This document shows positions 16,674 to 25,419 of a DNA stretch of 64,000 nucleotides, piece by piece. The stretch is from positions 3,286,001 to 3,350,000 of the forward strand of contig NZ_CP028475.1 of assembly GCF_003047105.1 (NCBI RefSeq). Direction: 5' to 3'. Position 1 is the stretch's first letter; the number at the start of each line of letters is the position of its first letter. Made by a program: the position numbers and the translations under genes. The notes beneath the pieces were generated by a model. The model made no database searches, was not told the DNA's origin, and worked only from the letters and a program-made list of their open reading frames with translations. Source of the DNA: Celeribacter baekdonensis (GTDB lineage: Bacteria > Pseudomonadota > Alphaproteobacteria > Rhodobacterales > Rhodobacteraceae).

Positions 16674-17520
16674 TGCAGTGATCCAAGGCGTCCTTTTGGG
16701 CGGAATGTATGCGCAATATGCGCTGGGCATGGCGTTGATGTTTGGCGTGATGCGGATCGTCAATATCGCCCATGGCGATGTGATGATCCTCTTGTCACTC
16801 ATCGCCGTCTCACTGGCTGGGGTGCTGCCTTTTGGCAACCTTGGGCTGATCGTTGTGATCGTGCCAATCGCGGTGGTGATCGGGTGGGTTTTACAAAAAT
16901 TCATCCTCAACAAAGTGGTCGGTGCCGATCCTTTGCCGTCTCTCATCGCCACCTTCGGCCTGTCCATCGCTTTACAGAATTTCATGTTGGAACTCTGGTC
17001 GGCGGACACGCGCAGCCTGCCCAATTCCGACATCGCCAGCGCAAGTTTTCAGATCGGTTCGATCTATGTCGGGCTCTTGCCGGTGATCGTTTTGATCACG
17101 GCTCTCGTGCTGACCGGTGGTTTGGATGCGGTGCTGCGGTTTTCGCGCTTTGGTCGCGGCCTGCGCGCTGCCGCTGCCGATACTGAAGCCGCTGCGATGA
17201 CCGGGGTCGACCCCAAACGGATTTATGCCATCGCCACGGCCATTGCCGTTGGCATTCTGGGGCTGGCCGCCGTGTTTGCCGCATTGCGCGCCACGGTGTC
17301 GCCGTCTGATGGCTCAGCCCAGTTGATCTACGCGTTTGAAGCGGTGATCATCGGCGGCATGGGCTCGGTCTGGGGCGCCTTCTTGGGCGCAATGGTGCTT
17401 GGCGTGGCGCAAGCCATCGGTCTTCGGATTGATCCGGGCTTGGGCATTCTTTTCGGACATCTCGTCTTTCTCGCGGTGCTGGCCACACGGCCCGAAGGCA
17501 TCATGGCGCGCAAAAAATGA
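16660..17520 (+). CDS. livH: Branched-chain-type ABC transporter permease LivH
   Basis: 286 residues from the ATG at 16660, which overlaps the end of livF by 14 bases; a TTG at 16648 is in frame but less likely. It is a membrane protein with about eight hydrophobic segments and the LivH hallmarks: LGGMYAQYALGMALMFGVMR, VNIAHGDVM, and near the end EAVIIGGMGSVWGAFLGAMV with TRPEGIMA. It forms the translocation channel with LivM. Confidence 0.92.
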   Translation: MQWLDAVIQGVLLGGMYAQYALGMALMFGVMRIVNIAHGDVMILLSLIAVSLAGVLPFGNLGLIVVIVPIAVVIGWVLQKFILNKVVGADPLPSLIATFGLSIALQNFMLELWSADTRSLPNSDIASASFQIGSIYVGLLPVIVLITALVLTGGLDAVLRFSRFGRGLRAAAADTEAAAMTGVDPKRIYAIATAIAVGILGLAAVFAALRATVSPSDGSAQLIYAFEAVIIGGMGSVWGAFLGAMVLGVAQAIGLRIDPGLGILFGHLVFLAVLATRPEGIMARKK

Positions 17521-17531
17521 GGCAGGGACAC

Positions 17532-18542
17532 ATGACATCTAAACCACATCACACCGAGGTCGTCCGCGCGACCCGATCCAGCCGGATCGCCATGACGCTG
17601 TGCCTCGCCCTTCTTGTGGCGCTTGTTGCCATGCCGTGGTGGGCGAGTTCGGGCAACATCCGCTGGGCCATTGAACTGTCGTGCTACATCGCCATTGCGC
17701 AGATGTGGAACCTGCTGGCGGGCTATGCCGGGCTGGTCTCCGTCGGCCAACAGGCCTTTATCGGCGTCTCGGGCTATCTGCTTTTCGTTCTGGCGCAGAA
17801 TTTTGGCGTAAACCCTTTTGTTGCTGTGCTGCTGTCGCTCATCGCGCCTGCGATCTTGGCGGTGCCGACCTATCTGTTGCTGCGGCGTCTGGACGGGCCT
17901 TATTTTGCCATCGGCACATGGGTCGTGGCCGAAGCGGTGCGACTGGCGACCTCGAACATTGATTATGTCAATGCGGGGGCGGGTCTGACCTTGCGGGTGA
18001 TGACCCAATATAGCCAGCATGAGCGCGAGGTTGGTTTTGTCCTGCTCTGTGCGCTCCTGTTGCTCACCACCATTGGCGGCAGCTATTGGTTGTTACGCTC
18101 TCGCATTGGGCTTGCATTGACGGCGATGCGTGACAATCCGGTGGCCGCCGCCAGCCAAGGCGTCAATGTCGGTCGGCTGCGGTTCTATATCTTTATCGCG
18201 GCTGCGGTTGGCACAGGCTTTGCCGGGGCGATCTATTATATGGCGCAGCTCAGGATCACACCGTCGGCGGGTTTTGATCCGTTTTGGGGCTCGATGTCGA
18301 TTTTCATCGTCATGGTGGGTGGCATTGGTGCGATTGAGGGCGTGTTGATCGGCGCGTTGATCTACTTTCTCGCCGACCGCCTGTTTGGCGAATTCGGCTC
18401 GGCCTATTTGATCGTGCTGGGCCTGCTCACCTTGGTGATTGCGCTCTACGCGCGGGGCGGGGTCTGGGGCCTCATACAAAAATGGGGAGATCACGCCTGG
18501 TTCCCGGTTCGGCGTAAATTGATCGTGGAGGAAAAGCCATGA
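17532..18542 (+). CDS. livM: Branched-chain-type ABC transporter permease LivM
   Basis: 336 residues from the ATG at 17532, which has AGGCAGGG upstream; an ATG at 17517 overlapping the livH stop as ATGA is possible. LivM features: IAQMWNLLAGYAGLVSVGQQ, LALTAMRDNPVAAASQGVNV in the cytoplasmic loop that docks the ATPase, and MVGGIGAIEGVLIGALIYFL. About nine membrane segments are visible. It completes the uptake system and overlaps the alcohol dehydrogenase start by four bases (ATGA). Confidence 0.92.
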   Translation: MTSKPHHTEVVRATRSSRIAMTLCLALLVALVAMPWWASSGNIRWAIELSCYIAIAQMWNLLAGYAGLVSVGQQAFIGVSGYLLFVLAQNFGVNPFVAVLLSLIAPAILAVPTYLLLRRLDGPYFAIGTWVVAEAVRLATSNIDYVNAGAGLTLRVMTQYSQHEREVGFVLLCALLLLTTIGGSYWLLRSRIGLALTAMRDNPVAAASQGVNVGRLRFYIFIAAAVGTGFAGAIYYMAQLRITPSAGFDPFWGSMSIFIVMVGGIGAIEGVLIGALIYFLADRLFGEFGSAYLIVLGLLTLVIALYARGGVWGLIQKWGDHAWFPVRRKLIVEEKP

Positions 18543-19561
18543 AAGCCGCCGTTTTCAAGGCTCTGGGCCAACCGCTTTGCCTCAATGAAGTGGCAAAGCC
18601 TGAGGCAGGGCGTGGGCAAGTGCTGCTCAAAGTCTGCCGATGTGGCATCTGTGGCTCGGATTTGCACATGACCGAAGACGCCACCTTTGGCCTTCAGGGC
18701 GGCGAGGTGATTGGTCATGAGTTTTCGGGCGAAGTGATCGACGTGGGCGCGGGTGTGACCCACCTCAAACCCGGCGATCACGTCTCCGCCGCTCCGCTCA
18801 AAGGCTGCGGCACCTGTCCCGCGTGCCTGCGCGGCGAACCGGCGTGGTGTGCGCAATTCGCTCTCATCGGCGGCGGCTTTGCCGAATATGCGGCGTTGGA
18901 TGAACTGCAGTGCCGCAAATTGCCTTGGGGTATTTCTGCTGCGGATGGCGCGTTGGCTGAACCTTTGGGGGTGGCGCTGCATGGGATCATGCGGGCCAAG
19001 ATGAGGCCGGGTGCGACCGTGGCGATCGTTGGGGCCGGGGCCATTGGCCTTGCCGTGGCGTTTTGGGCGCGGCGCATGGGTGCGAGCCGCGTTGTTGTGG
19101 TCGACATGCACGATCACCAACGGGACCGGGCGATGCAGCTTGGCGCGACGGATTTCATTATCTCAGACCCCGATCTTGCGCACAAGTTGACCCAAGCCTG
19201 TGGCGGGTCGCCAGAGATGGTGTTTGAATGCGTTGGCAAACCGGGGCTGATTGACCATTGTGTCGACCTTGTCGCGCCTCGGGGCAAGGTCGTTGTGTTG
19301 GGGCTGTGCACGGCCCCCGATCACATGAACAGCTTTCGCGCCATCTCCAAAGAGGTCGAGATCGTGATGTCGGTGTTTTTCAACATGTCAGAGTTCGAAA
19401 TGGCGATCCGCGCGTTGGATGCCGGAACCTATGCACCACAGCATTTGATTTCGGACACGGTGACGCTCGCCGAGATGCCTGCTGCCTTTGAGGCGCTGCG
19501 TCAACGTACGACCCAATGCAAGGTGATGGTTGATCCAAGCGCCACGCTTCAGCTGTCTTAG
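18539..19561 (+). CDS. Zinc-dependent alcohol dehydrogenase (MDR superfamily)
   Basis: 340 residues. Catalytic zinc ligands lie in CGICGSDLHM (Cys near 38) and GHEFSGEV (His-Glu near 60). Structural zinc ligands are the four Cys of GCGTCPACLRGEPAWC. The NAD-binding motif VGAGAIGLAVAFWA (about 162-175) is followed by VVVVDMHDHQR, where the Asp at the end of strand 2 favours NAD. Its ATGA overlap with livM puts it last in the cupin-SDR-ABC operon, so it should oxidise or reduce an alcohol of that pathway. The substrate is unknown. Confidence 0.9.
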   Translation: MKAAVFKALGQPLCLNEVAKPEAGRGQVLLKVCRCGICGSDLHMTEDATFGLQGGEVIGHEFSGEVIDVGAGVTHLKPGDHVSAAPLKGCGTCPACLRGEPAWCAQFALIGGGFAEYAALDELQCRKLPWGISAADGALAEPLGVALHGIMRAKMRPGATVAIVGAGAIGLAVAFWARRMGASRVVVVDMHDHQRDRAMQLGATDFIISDPDLAHKLTQACGGSPEMVFECVGKPGLIDHCVDLVAPRGKVVVLGLCTAPDHMNSFRAISKEVEIVMSVFFNMSEFEMAIRALDAGTYAPQHLISDTVTLAEMPAAFEALRQRTTQCKVMVDPSATLQLS

Positions 19562-19590
19562 GGGCGGTTGATATGTCGTGTCGAGCGCGT

Positions 19591-20568
19591 CTAAAGAGAG
19601 GGGGCTCCCGCATTTGGGCGCCTCATTTCGCGTTTGAGCCAAGTGACGCAGTCCATGATCTGCGGGTGATGCGCGCGTTCTTCAGGTCGCAAAATCCAAT
19701 AGCTCTCGGGAGAGGTCACCGCTGGCCCAAATGGCTCCCAAAGTCGCCCTTGGCGAAGGTCTTCTTCGACGTAAAATCGCGGCACCACGGCCAGACCAAG
19801 CCCAGCACAGGCCGCAGGGATCAGCAGGCCACTGTGGCCCAGCCGCACACCTCGGATCGCGCCGCTGTGTGCGGTGCCTGAGAGGCGCAGCCATGTCATC
19901 CAAAGACTCGGGCGGGTCGCGTTTTGCAGCGTGGGGAGGCGAGCGAAATCGAGGTGATCCAAAGACGCGCTGGGCGCGATCAGTTTGGGGGCGGCGACGA
20001 CAGTCAGGGTTTCGGCGCAAAGCCAATCACTGCGCACATCTGCGGCCGCCCCAGTGCCACGTACAATGGCCAGATCGGCGGGGGATGTGGTGAAATCACT
20101 GGCCCCTTCCGCCTCGATCACCTCCAAAATAACCTCTGGATGGGCGGCGAGAAATCCACCGAGCCTGGGCAAAAGCCAACGCGCGGCAAACCCTGGGCTG
20201 GTCCGAAGGATCAAAGCCTCTTCACGCCTTTGCCCGCGCACGGCATCCAGCGCCGCCTTTTCTAACCTAGCCAAAAGCGGGTCAATCTCGCGCCAATACT
20301 GCACCCCGACCTCGGTCAGCACCAGCCGTGATCCAATCCGTTGAAACAGGCGCACCCCAAGAAACTGCTCCAGCGCGCTGATCTGTCGGCTCACCCCGCT
20401 TTGTGTGAGGCCAAGGTCTTCGGCAGCGCGGGTAAAGCTACGATGTCGCGCGGCCAGATCAAAGCATTCCAGCGCGGAGAGGGAGGGGATGAAACGGCGC
20501 AAAGGCGCGATCCTTTTGAAAAAAATGCGTTGAAGATCGTCATGAGTAAAAGTCATGCCAGAATGCAT
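19591..20568 (-). CDS. LysR-family transcriptional regulator, GcvA-like
   Basis: 325 residues. The N-terminal winged helix reads SLSALECFDLAARHRSFTRAA, GLTQSGVSRQISALE and GVRLFQRIGSRLVLTEVG, the arrangement seen in GcvA-type LysR proteins. The effector domain begins ALILRTSPGFAARWLLPRL. The start is uncertain between ATGs at 20568 and 20556, neither with a good ribosome site. It is convergent with the alcohol dehydrogenase gene (30-base gap) and divergent from the DadA-like gene about 110 bases away, so control of the amino-acid oxidation genes is the simplest reading. Confidence 0.85.
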   Translation of the reverse strand: MHSGMTFTHDDLQRIFFKRIAPLRRFIPSLSALECFDLAARHRSFTRAAEDLGLTQSGVSRQISALEQFLGVRLFQRIGSRLVLTEVGVQYWREIDPLLARLEKAALDAVRGQRREEALILRTSPGFAARWLLPRLGGFLAAHPEVILEVIEAEGASDFTTSPADLAIVRGTGAAADVRSDWLCAETLTVVAAPKLIAPSASLDHLDFARLPTLQNATRPSLWMTWLRLSGTAHSGAIRGVRLGHSGLLIPAACAGLGLAVVPRFYVEEDLRQGRLWEPFGPAVTSPESYWILRPEERAHHPQIMDCVTWLKREMRRPNAGAPSL

Positions 20569-20679
20569 ATTTCAACCATTTTCTTTTCTATATCCTGTGT
20601 CATTGTCATGTCAGGCTTTGAACCTTGCGACAGGCGAGCGGCCCCAATCACAGCATTTCTCATGTCAAACGGAGCTGTC

Positions 20680-21951
20680 ATGATACAGCCGCAGGGCAAA
20701 CATATCGCCGTCATCGGTGCCGGAATTGTTGGCATCAGTGTCGCCGCAGCACTTTTGCAAGAGGGGCATCGTGTGACGGTGATAGACCCGGCACCGCCCG
20801 GCGCGCCCCATGCCGCCAGCTACGGCAACGGCGCGTTTATCAGCCCGGCGTCGATCCTGCCGATGTCGCAGCCCGGCCTGTGGCGTAAGGTGCCGAGAAT
20901 GCTGGCCGATCGACGCGGGGCGTTGACCATCCGCTGGCGTGATCTGCCCGCGTTGACGCCGTGGCTTGTGCGCTTTCTCAGGGCCGGGGCGACCGGCGAC
21001 AAGGTTTCGCGCACGGCGCGCGCTCTTTCTGGCCTGCTCGCGGATGCGCCGCAGCGCCATATCGACCTTGCTGCGCGTGCGGGTCTGTCGGGTTTGATCG
21101 TGCAAAACGGGCTCCTTTACGCCTTTCGCGAGCGGGCAGCGTATGAGGCGGAGGCGTTCGGGTGGGAGCTTCGACGCGACAATGGCGTGGTGATGGTTGA
21201 GGTTGAGGGCGAGGCTTTGCGCCGCGCCGCCCCCGCGCTTGACCCTGCCTATCGGTTTGGCGTCCTGATCAAAGACGGGGCGCATTGCACCGATCCCGGC
21301 GGCTATGTCGCCGGGCTTGCCGACTGGTTGACCGGGCAGGGCGCGGTGCTTCGGCGGGACCGTGTGATTGGGTTTGATCTGCCCGCAGGGCAGTTGCGCG
21401 GGCTGCGCTGTGACGATGGCGATATGGCCTGTGATCTGGCGGTGATTGCGGCGGGTCTGGCCTCCGTCCCACTGGCCGCGTCGTTGGGAGACCCGGTGCC
21501 TTTGGCCGCCGAGCGCGGCTATCATGTCGAACTTCGTGAGGCTCCGTTCACACTCGACATTCCGATCATGCCACAGGATGGAAAAATGGCCAATGTCACC
21601 ACGCGTGGTGGCCTGCGCGCCGCCGGGCAGGTGGAACTCGCCGCGCCAGATGCACCGCCAAATTGGGCGCGGGCCGAGATCCTTTTTGAGCATCTGACGC
21701 GGAGCTACCCGGCTCTGTCAGGGGTGACAGATTCACAGGTTACGCGTTGGCAGGGCAATCGTCCCTCGACGCCAGACGGCAAGCCCGTGATCGGTCGATC
21801 CACCCGGTCCAAAGACGTGGTTTACGCCTTTGGGCACGGCCATATCGGCCTTGCCTCCGCTCCGATGACCGCAGCATTGGTTGCGGATTTGGTCGCTGGA
21901 CGTCCCCCGGCTTGCGACCTAACGTCTTTTTCACCGACCCGCTTTCCTTGA
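20680..21951 (+). CDS. DadA-like FAD-dependent amino acid dehydrogenase
   Basis: 423 residues from the ATG at 20680, which has GGAG five bases upstream. The FAD motif is IAVIGAGIVGISVAAAL (about 8-24) with the ribose-binding acidic residue in VIDPAPPG. The DAO fold continues through SYGNGAFISPASILPMSQPG, which matches D-amino acid dehydrogenase, and ends in PVIGRSTRSKDVVYAFGHGHIGL. Such enzymes deaminate D-amino acids, or oxidise N-methyl or cyclic amino acids, and pass electrons to the respiratory chain. It is followed 30 bases later by the tryptophan-monooxygenase-like gene, and together they look like an amino-acid oxidation unit. Confidence 0.85.
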   Translation: MIQPQGKHIAVIGAGIVGISVAAALLQEGHRVTVIDPAPPGAPHAASYGNGAFISPASILPMSQPGLWRKVPRMLADRRGALTIRWRDLPALTPWLVRFLRAGATGDKVSRTARALSGLLADAPQRHIDLAARAGLSGLIVQNGLLYAFRERAAYEAEAFGWELRRDNGVVMVEVEGEALRRAAPALDPAYRFGVLIKDGAHCTDPGGYVAGLADWLTGQGAVLRRDRVIGFDLPAGQLRGLRCDDGDMACDLAVIAAGLASVPLAASLGDPVPLAAERGYHVELREAPFTLDIPIMPQDGKMANVTTRGGLRAAGQVELAAPDAPPNWARAEILFEHLTRSYPALSGVTDSQVTRWQGNRPSTPDGKPVIGRSTRSKDVVYAFGHGHIGLASAPMTAALVADLVAGRPPACDLTSFSPTRFP

Positions 21952-21981
21952 GACATTTCCATTGAGACAAAGAGAGACCCG

Positions 21982-23640
21982 ATGACATCCTCCAAACCTC
22001 TGACCGCTTTTGGTCCTGATTTTACCTTTGCCTACGATGATTGGCTCGCCCATCCGGCGGGGTTGGGGGCCGTACCGCGCGACAGTCATGGTGCGCAGGT
22101 GGCCATCATCGGCGCTGGCGCGGCTGGCGTGATTGCGGCCTATGAATTGATGAAATTAGGGCTGCGTCCAGTGATTTATGAGGCCTCTCGATTTGGCGGG
22201 CGGCTCCGCTCTGAGGTGTTTGATGGCACCCAGGATGTGATTGCGGAGATGGGTGGGATGCGGTTTCCGATCTCGTCCGCGAGCTTCTATCACTACCTGA
22301 ACCTCATGGGGTTACAAACAAAACCCTTTCCAAATCCGCTGACCAAGGCCGCAGGGTCCACCGTGATCGACCTTGAAGGAGAAACGCTTTTCGCGCGCGA
22401 TCTCAATGATTTGCCCGATATGTATCGCGAAATTGCGGTGGCCTATAGCGATGCTTTGGAGCAAGGGGTTGGCTTTGGCGAGCTGCAAGCGGCCATTCGG
22501 GACAAGGATGCAGCGCGGGTCAAAGCCCTCTGGGACCCGATCGTCGAGGCCTGGGATGAGCGCACATTTTATGACTTTGTCACAAGCTCGCAGGCCTTTC
22601 AAAATCTGAGCTTTCGCCATCGCGAGGTCTTTGGCCAAGTGGGATTTGGGACTGGCGGTTGGGATTCAGATTTCCCCAATTCCATGCTTGAAATCCTGCG
22701 GGTTAATCTTTTGGGCTTTGACGACGATCAACGCTATGTGGTCGGCGGGGTTGAGAATGTTTTGCGCCGTCTATGGACCGCCACGCCGCCCTGCGCGCAT
22801 TGGCCGGAGGGCACCTCTCTGGCCTCTCTGCATGGTGGTGCGACCCGGTCACGGGTGACGCATATTTCGCGTGCAGCGTCTGACACATCCTTCACGGTGC
22901 GCGACCAATGGGACAACGAAGTCGCCTATGAGGCGGTGCTCGCAACCTGCCAGAGCCACCTTTTGACCACGGCGATTGACGTCGAAGAAGACCTGTTTGC
23001 CCAACCGCTCTGGATGGCGCTCGACCGCACGCGCTACATGCAGGCGGCGAAGACATTCGTGATGGTGGATCGGCCGTTTTGGACCGACATGGACGCCGCG
23101 ACAGGGCGGCCTGTGTTGTCGATGACGTTGACCGACCGGATCACACGGGGCACCTATTTCTTTGACAATGGGCCGGACGCGCCGGGGGTAATCTGCTTGT
23201 CGTATTCGTGGATGACGGATGCGTTGAAACTCTTGCCGTTGTCGGATGAAAAACGGGTTGATTTGGCGTTGAACGCCTTGGAAAAAATCTATCCCGGCGT
23301 GGATATTGCTTCTCATATCCGGGGTGTGCCGAAATGCATCAGTTGGGAGGCGGATGAGAATTTCCTTGGAGCGTTCAAAGGCGCATTGCCGGGGCATTAT
23401 CGGTACAATCGTCGCGTCTATGGTCATTTCATGCAGGCGGGTCACCCCGCTGCGCATCGCGGAATGTTCCTTGCGGGCGACAGTGTGAGCTGGACCCCGG
23501 CATGGGTCGAAGGCGCGGTTCAGACCGCTTTGAACGCGGTTTGGGGCATCATGACCCACTTTGGCGGTGCTTCAAATGCGGCCAATCCGGGGCCGGGAGA
23601 TGTCTATGAGGATCAGGGGCCAGTGGCCCTGTCTCAATAG
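21982..23640 (+). CDS. iaaM: Tryptophan 2-monooxygenase-like flavin amine oxidase
   Basis: 552 residues, close in length and layout to Pseudomonas savastanoi IaaM (557). Features: the GxGxxG motif VAIIGAGAAGVIAAYE (about 40-54), then VIYEASRFGGRLRSE, and EMGGMRFPISS with Arg94 in the place of the substrate-carboxylate Arg of IaaM. IaaM-like blocks follow: ALWDPIVEAWDERTFYDFV, FGTGGWDSDFPNSMLEILR and a final LAGDSVSWTPAWVEGAVQTA. IaaM turns L-Trp into indole-3-acetamide; relatives use Lys, Phe or Arg. No indole-acetamide hydrolase is adjacent, so auxin synthesis is possible but not shown. RBS AAGAGAG lies upstream. Confidence 0.85.
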   Translation: MTSSKPLTAFGPDFTFAYDDWLAHPAGLGAVPRDSHGAQVAIIGAGAAGVIAAYELMKLGLRPVIYEASRFGGRLRSEVFDGTQDVIAEMGGMRFPISSASFYHYLNLMGLQTKPFPNPLTKAAGSTVIDLEGETLFARDLNDLPDMYREIAVAYSDALEQGVGFGELQAAIRDKDAARVKALWDPIVEAWDERTFYDFVTSSQAFQNLSFRHREVFGQVGFGTGGWDSDFPNSMLEILRVNLLGFDDDQRYVVGGVENVLRRLWTATPPCAHWPEGTSLASLHGGATRSRVTHISRAASDTSFTVRDQWDNEVAYEAVLATCQSHLLTTAIDVEEDLFAQPLWMALDRTRYMQAAKTFVMVDRPFWTDMDAATGRPVLSMTLTDRITRGTYFFDNGPDAPGVICLSYSWMTDALKLLPLSDEKRVDLALNALEKIYPGVDIASHIRGVPKCISWEADENFLGAFKGALPGHYRYNRRVYGHFMQAGHPAAHRGMFLAGDSVSWTPAWVEGAVQTALNAVWGIMTHFGGASNAANPGPGDVYEDQGPVALSQ

Positions 23641-23669
23641 CGAAGCAGGGCGTTTTGCCAGCCGTTTTG

Positions 23670-23696
23670 CCCCTAAGTCCGTGGTGGATTTAGGGG
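23670..23696 (+). terminator. Hairpin after the amine oxidase gene
   Basis: CCCCTAAGTCC, loop GTGGT, GGATTTAGGGG forms an 11-pair stem with one G-T pair. There is no immediate T-run (T-rich bases come about 25 nt later), so it may be a weak terminator or a processing site. Confidence 0.45.
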
Positions 23697-23792
23697 TGAT
23701 AAATGTGATTTAAGGCATTGTTTTTTATTTACAAAAAATCATTTTAATGGTTGTTTTGGTGAGCTTTCCTCCTGACCAAAAGGCCCGCTTTC

Positions 23793-24569
23793 ATGACCGA
23801 ACATCACAGTGCTCCACAGCGTAAAATTGGCATCATTGGTGCGGGTAAAATCGGCTGTGCCATCTACGAGGCCTTGGCCGAGATGGCGGGGGTTGAGGTG
23901 TCCTATGTGCTGGCCGGGCGGCGTCAGCCAGAAGGGGTTCCTGAAGCGCTGATCCTGACGGATATGGCGCAGGCGCTGGCGCGCGATGTGGACTTGGTGA
24001 TCGAAGCCGCCGTGCCAGAGGTGATCCATGATCACGGCGCGGCGATCTTGGCCAAAAGCGATCTGTGTGGCTTTAGCTGTACCGCGCTGTCCGTGCTGCA
24101 AACTGAGCAGGCGCTGCGCGCGGCCTGTGCCACACACGGCACGCGGTTTTTTGTTCCTCATGGTGCCGTTCTGGCGCTGGACGGCTTGGCCGATGGGCGC
24201 GATGTGATTGAGCGCGTCAGCATCACGACGGTCAAAAGCGGGCCGAGCCTTGGCCTGTCTGAGACGGCGGAGGGCGCGGTTTTTGAAGGCACGGCGCGTG
24301 AGGCCTGTCTCACATTCCCGCGCAATGTGAACGTGCATGCCGCCGTCGCACTGGCCGGGCTTGGCTTTGATCGCACGATCAGCCGGGTGGTGGCTGAGCC
24401 GGGTAAAAAGACAATGGAACATCATATTCACGTTGAGGGACAGGGGCTTGAATGGGACATCCGCGTCGCATCGCAGTCCCTGGGCGGGGTGAGCGGGGCC
24501 TATACGCCGCGCTCTGCCGTGGGCACGGTACGGCGCATTTTGGGTGGGATGGGCGTGACCATTGCGTGA
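23793..24569 (+). CDS. Aspartate dehydrogenase-like protein (DUF108/NadX family)
   Basis: 258 residues. The N-terminal Rossmann motif is IGIIGAGKIGCAIYEAL, followed by LVIEAAVPEVIHDH. The C-terminal dimerisation/catalytic domain contains the family block FPRNVNVHAAVALAGLGFDRT and the HHIHVEG segment. Family members catalyse NAD(P)-dependent conversion between L-aspartate and iminoaspartate/oxaloacetate, in NAD synthesis or amino acid metabolism. With DadA- and IaaM-like oxidases upstream, a reductive or oxidative amination role fits. It is separated from iaaM by 152 bases with a hairpin, so it may have its own promoter; it is convergent with the TSUP gene. Confidence 0.85.
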   Translation: MTEHHSAPQRKIGIIGAGKIGCAIYEALAEMAGVEVSYVLAGRRQPEGVPEALILTDMAQALARDVDLVIEAAVPEVIHDHGAAILAKSDLCGFSCTALSVLQTEQALRAACATHGTRFFVPHGAVLALDGLADGRDVIERVSITTVKSGPSLGLSETAEGAVFEGTAREACLTFPRNVNVHAAVALAGLGFDRTISRVVAEPGKKTMEHHIHVEGQGLEWDIRVASQSLGGVSGAYTPRSAVGTVRRILGGMGVTIA

Positions 24570-24586
24570 CGCCCGACCGCCATTGG

Positions 24587-25411
24587 TCACATCGAAAAGG
24601 CTTTCATCAACATCCGCCCCGCCGTGATCAACAGGAAGACGGCGAAAATGCGTTTGAGCTTTTTCGCTGGAAGCCGATGCGCCAAAGCCACGCCCATTGG
24701 AGCGGAGATCAGCGTCATCGAAATCGTGGCGGCAAAGGCCGGGAGGTTGATGAGGCCCAGCGAAAAGGGCGGCTTGCCCTCAAGCGCCCAGCCATGCAGT
24801 GCAAAACTCACCGAAGATGGCAGCGCGATCAACAGGCCAAAGCCCGCCGCCGTGCCGACCGCGCGGTGCATCGTGAGGCCCGAAAGGGTTAGGACTGGCA
24901 CCCCAAAAGAGCCGCCGCCAATGCCCATGAGCACCGACAAAAATCCGATGGCCGAACTCAAAGCCGAGCGAAACGGTTCGCGCGGCAGGCGTTCGGTTCC
25001 GGTCTCTTTGGGGCCACCAAAGGCCATTTGGGCCGAAACGATCATGCCCAAAACACCGAAAATGCCCAACAGGATGTGCGAGGACAGCCGGGTGGCGACA
25101 AAAGCCCCGATCACCGCGCCGATCACGATGCCGGGGGCCCATGTTTTCAGGATATCCATATCAACCGTGCCGCGTTTGCGATGCGATTGAACCGAGCGCA
25201 AAGAGGTGACGACAATGGTGGCCAACGACGTGGCAACGCAGACCTGCATCAGATGCGCGCTCTCGTATCCCATTGAGGAAAAAAGAAAATAAAAGGCGGG
25301 GACAAGGACAATGCCGCCACCGAGACCCAAAAGCCCGGCGATAATGCCCGCAATGAAGCCGGTGGCGATGAGCACGGCGGCCAGTTCGAGGTAGAGGGGG
25401 ATGTCGGTCAT
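24587..25411 (-). CDS. TSUP (TauE/SafE) family membrane transporter
   Basis: 274 residues with about eight membrane segments in two halves. Each half carries the glycine-rich TSUP hairpin: GIIAGLLGLGGGIVLVP near residue 22 and LMGIGGGSFGVPVLTLSG near 160, which form the substrate path. TSUP proteins usually export sulfite, sulfoacetate or other small organic anions. It lies nine bases after the SDR gene on the same strand, so the two form an operon that points away from the GTATAC-bearing control region at 26185-26806. Confidence 0.88.
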   Translation of the reverse strand: MTDIPLYLELAAVLIATGFIAGIIAGLLGLGGGIVLVPAFYFLFSSMGYESAHLMQVCVATSLATIVVTSLRSVQSHRKRGTVDMDILKTWAPGIVIGAVIGAFVATRLSSHILLGIFGVLGMIVSAQMAFGGPKETGTERLPREPFRSALSSAIGFLSVLMGIGGGSFGVPVLTLSGLTMHRAVGTAAGFGLLIALPSSVSFALHGWALEGKPPFSLGLINLPAFAATISMTLISAPMGVALAHRLPAKKLKRIFAVFLLITAGRMLMKAFSM

Positions 25412-25419
25412 GGTCTGGA

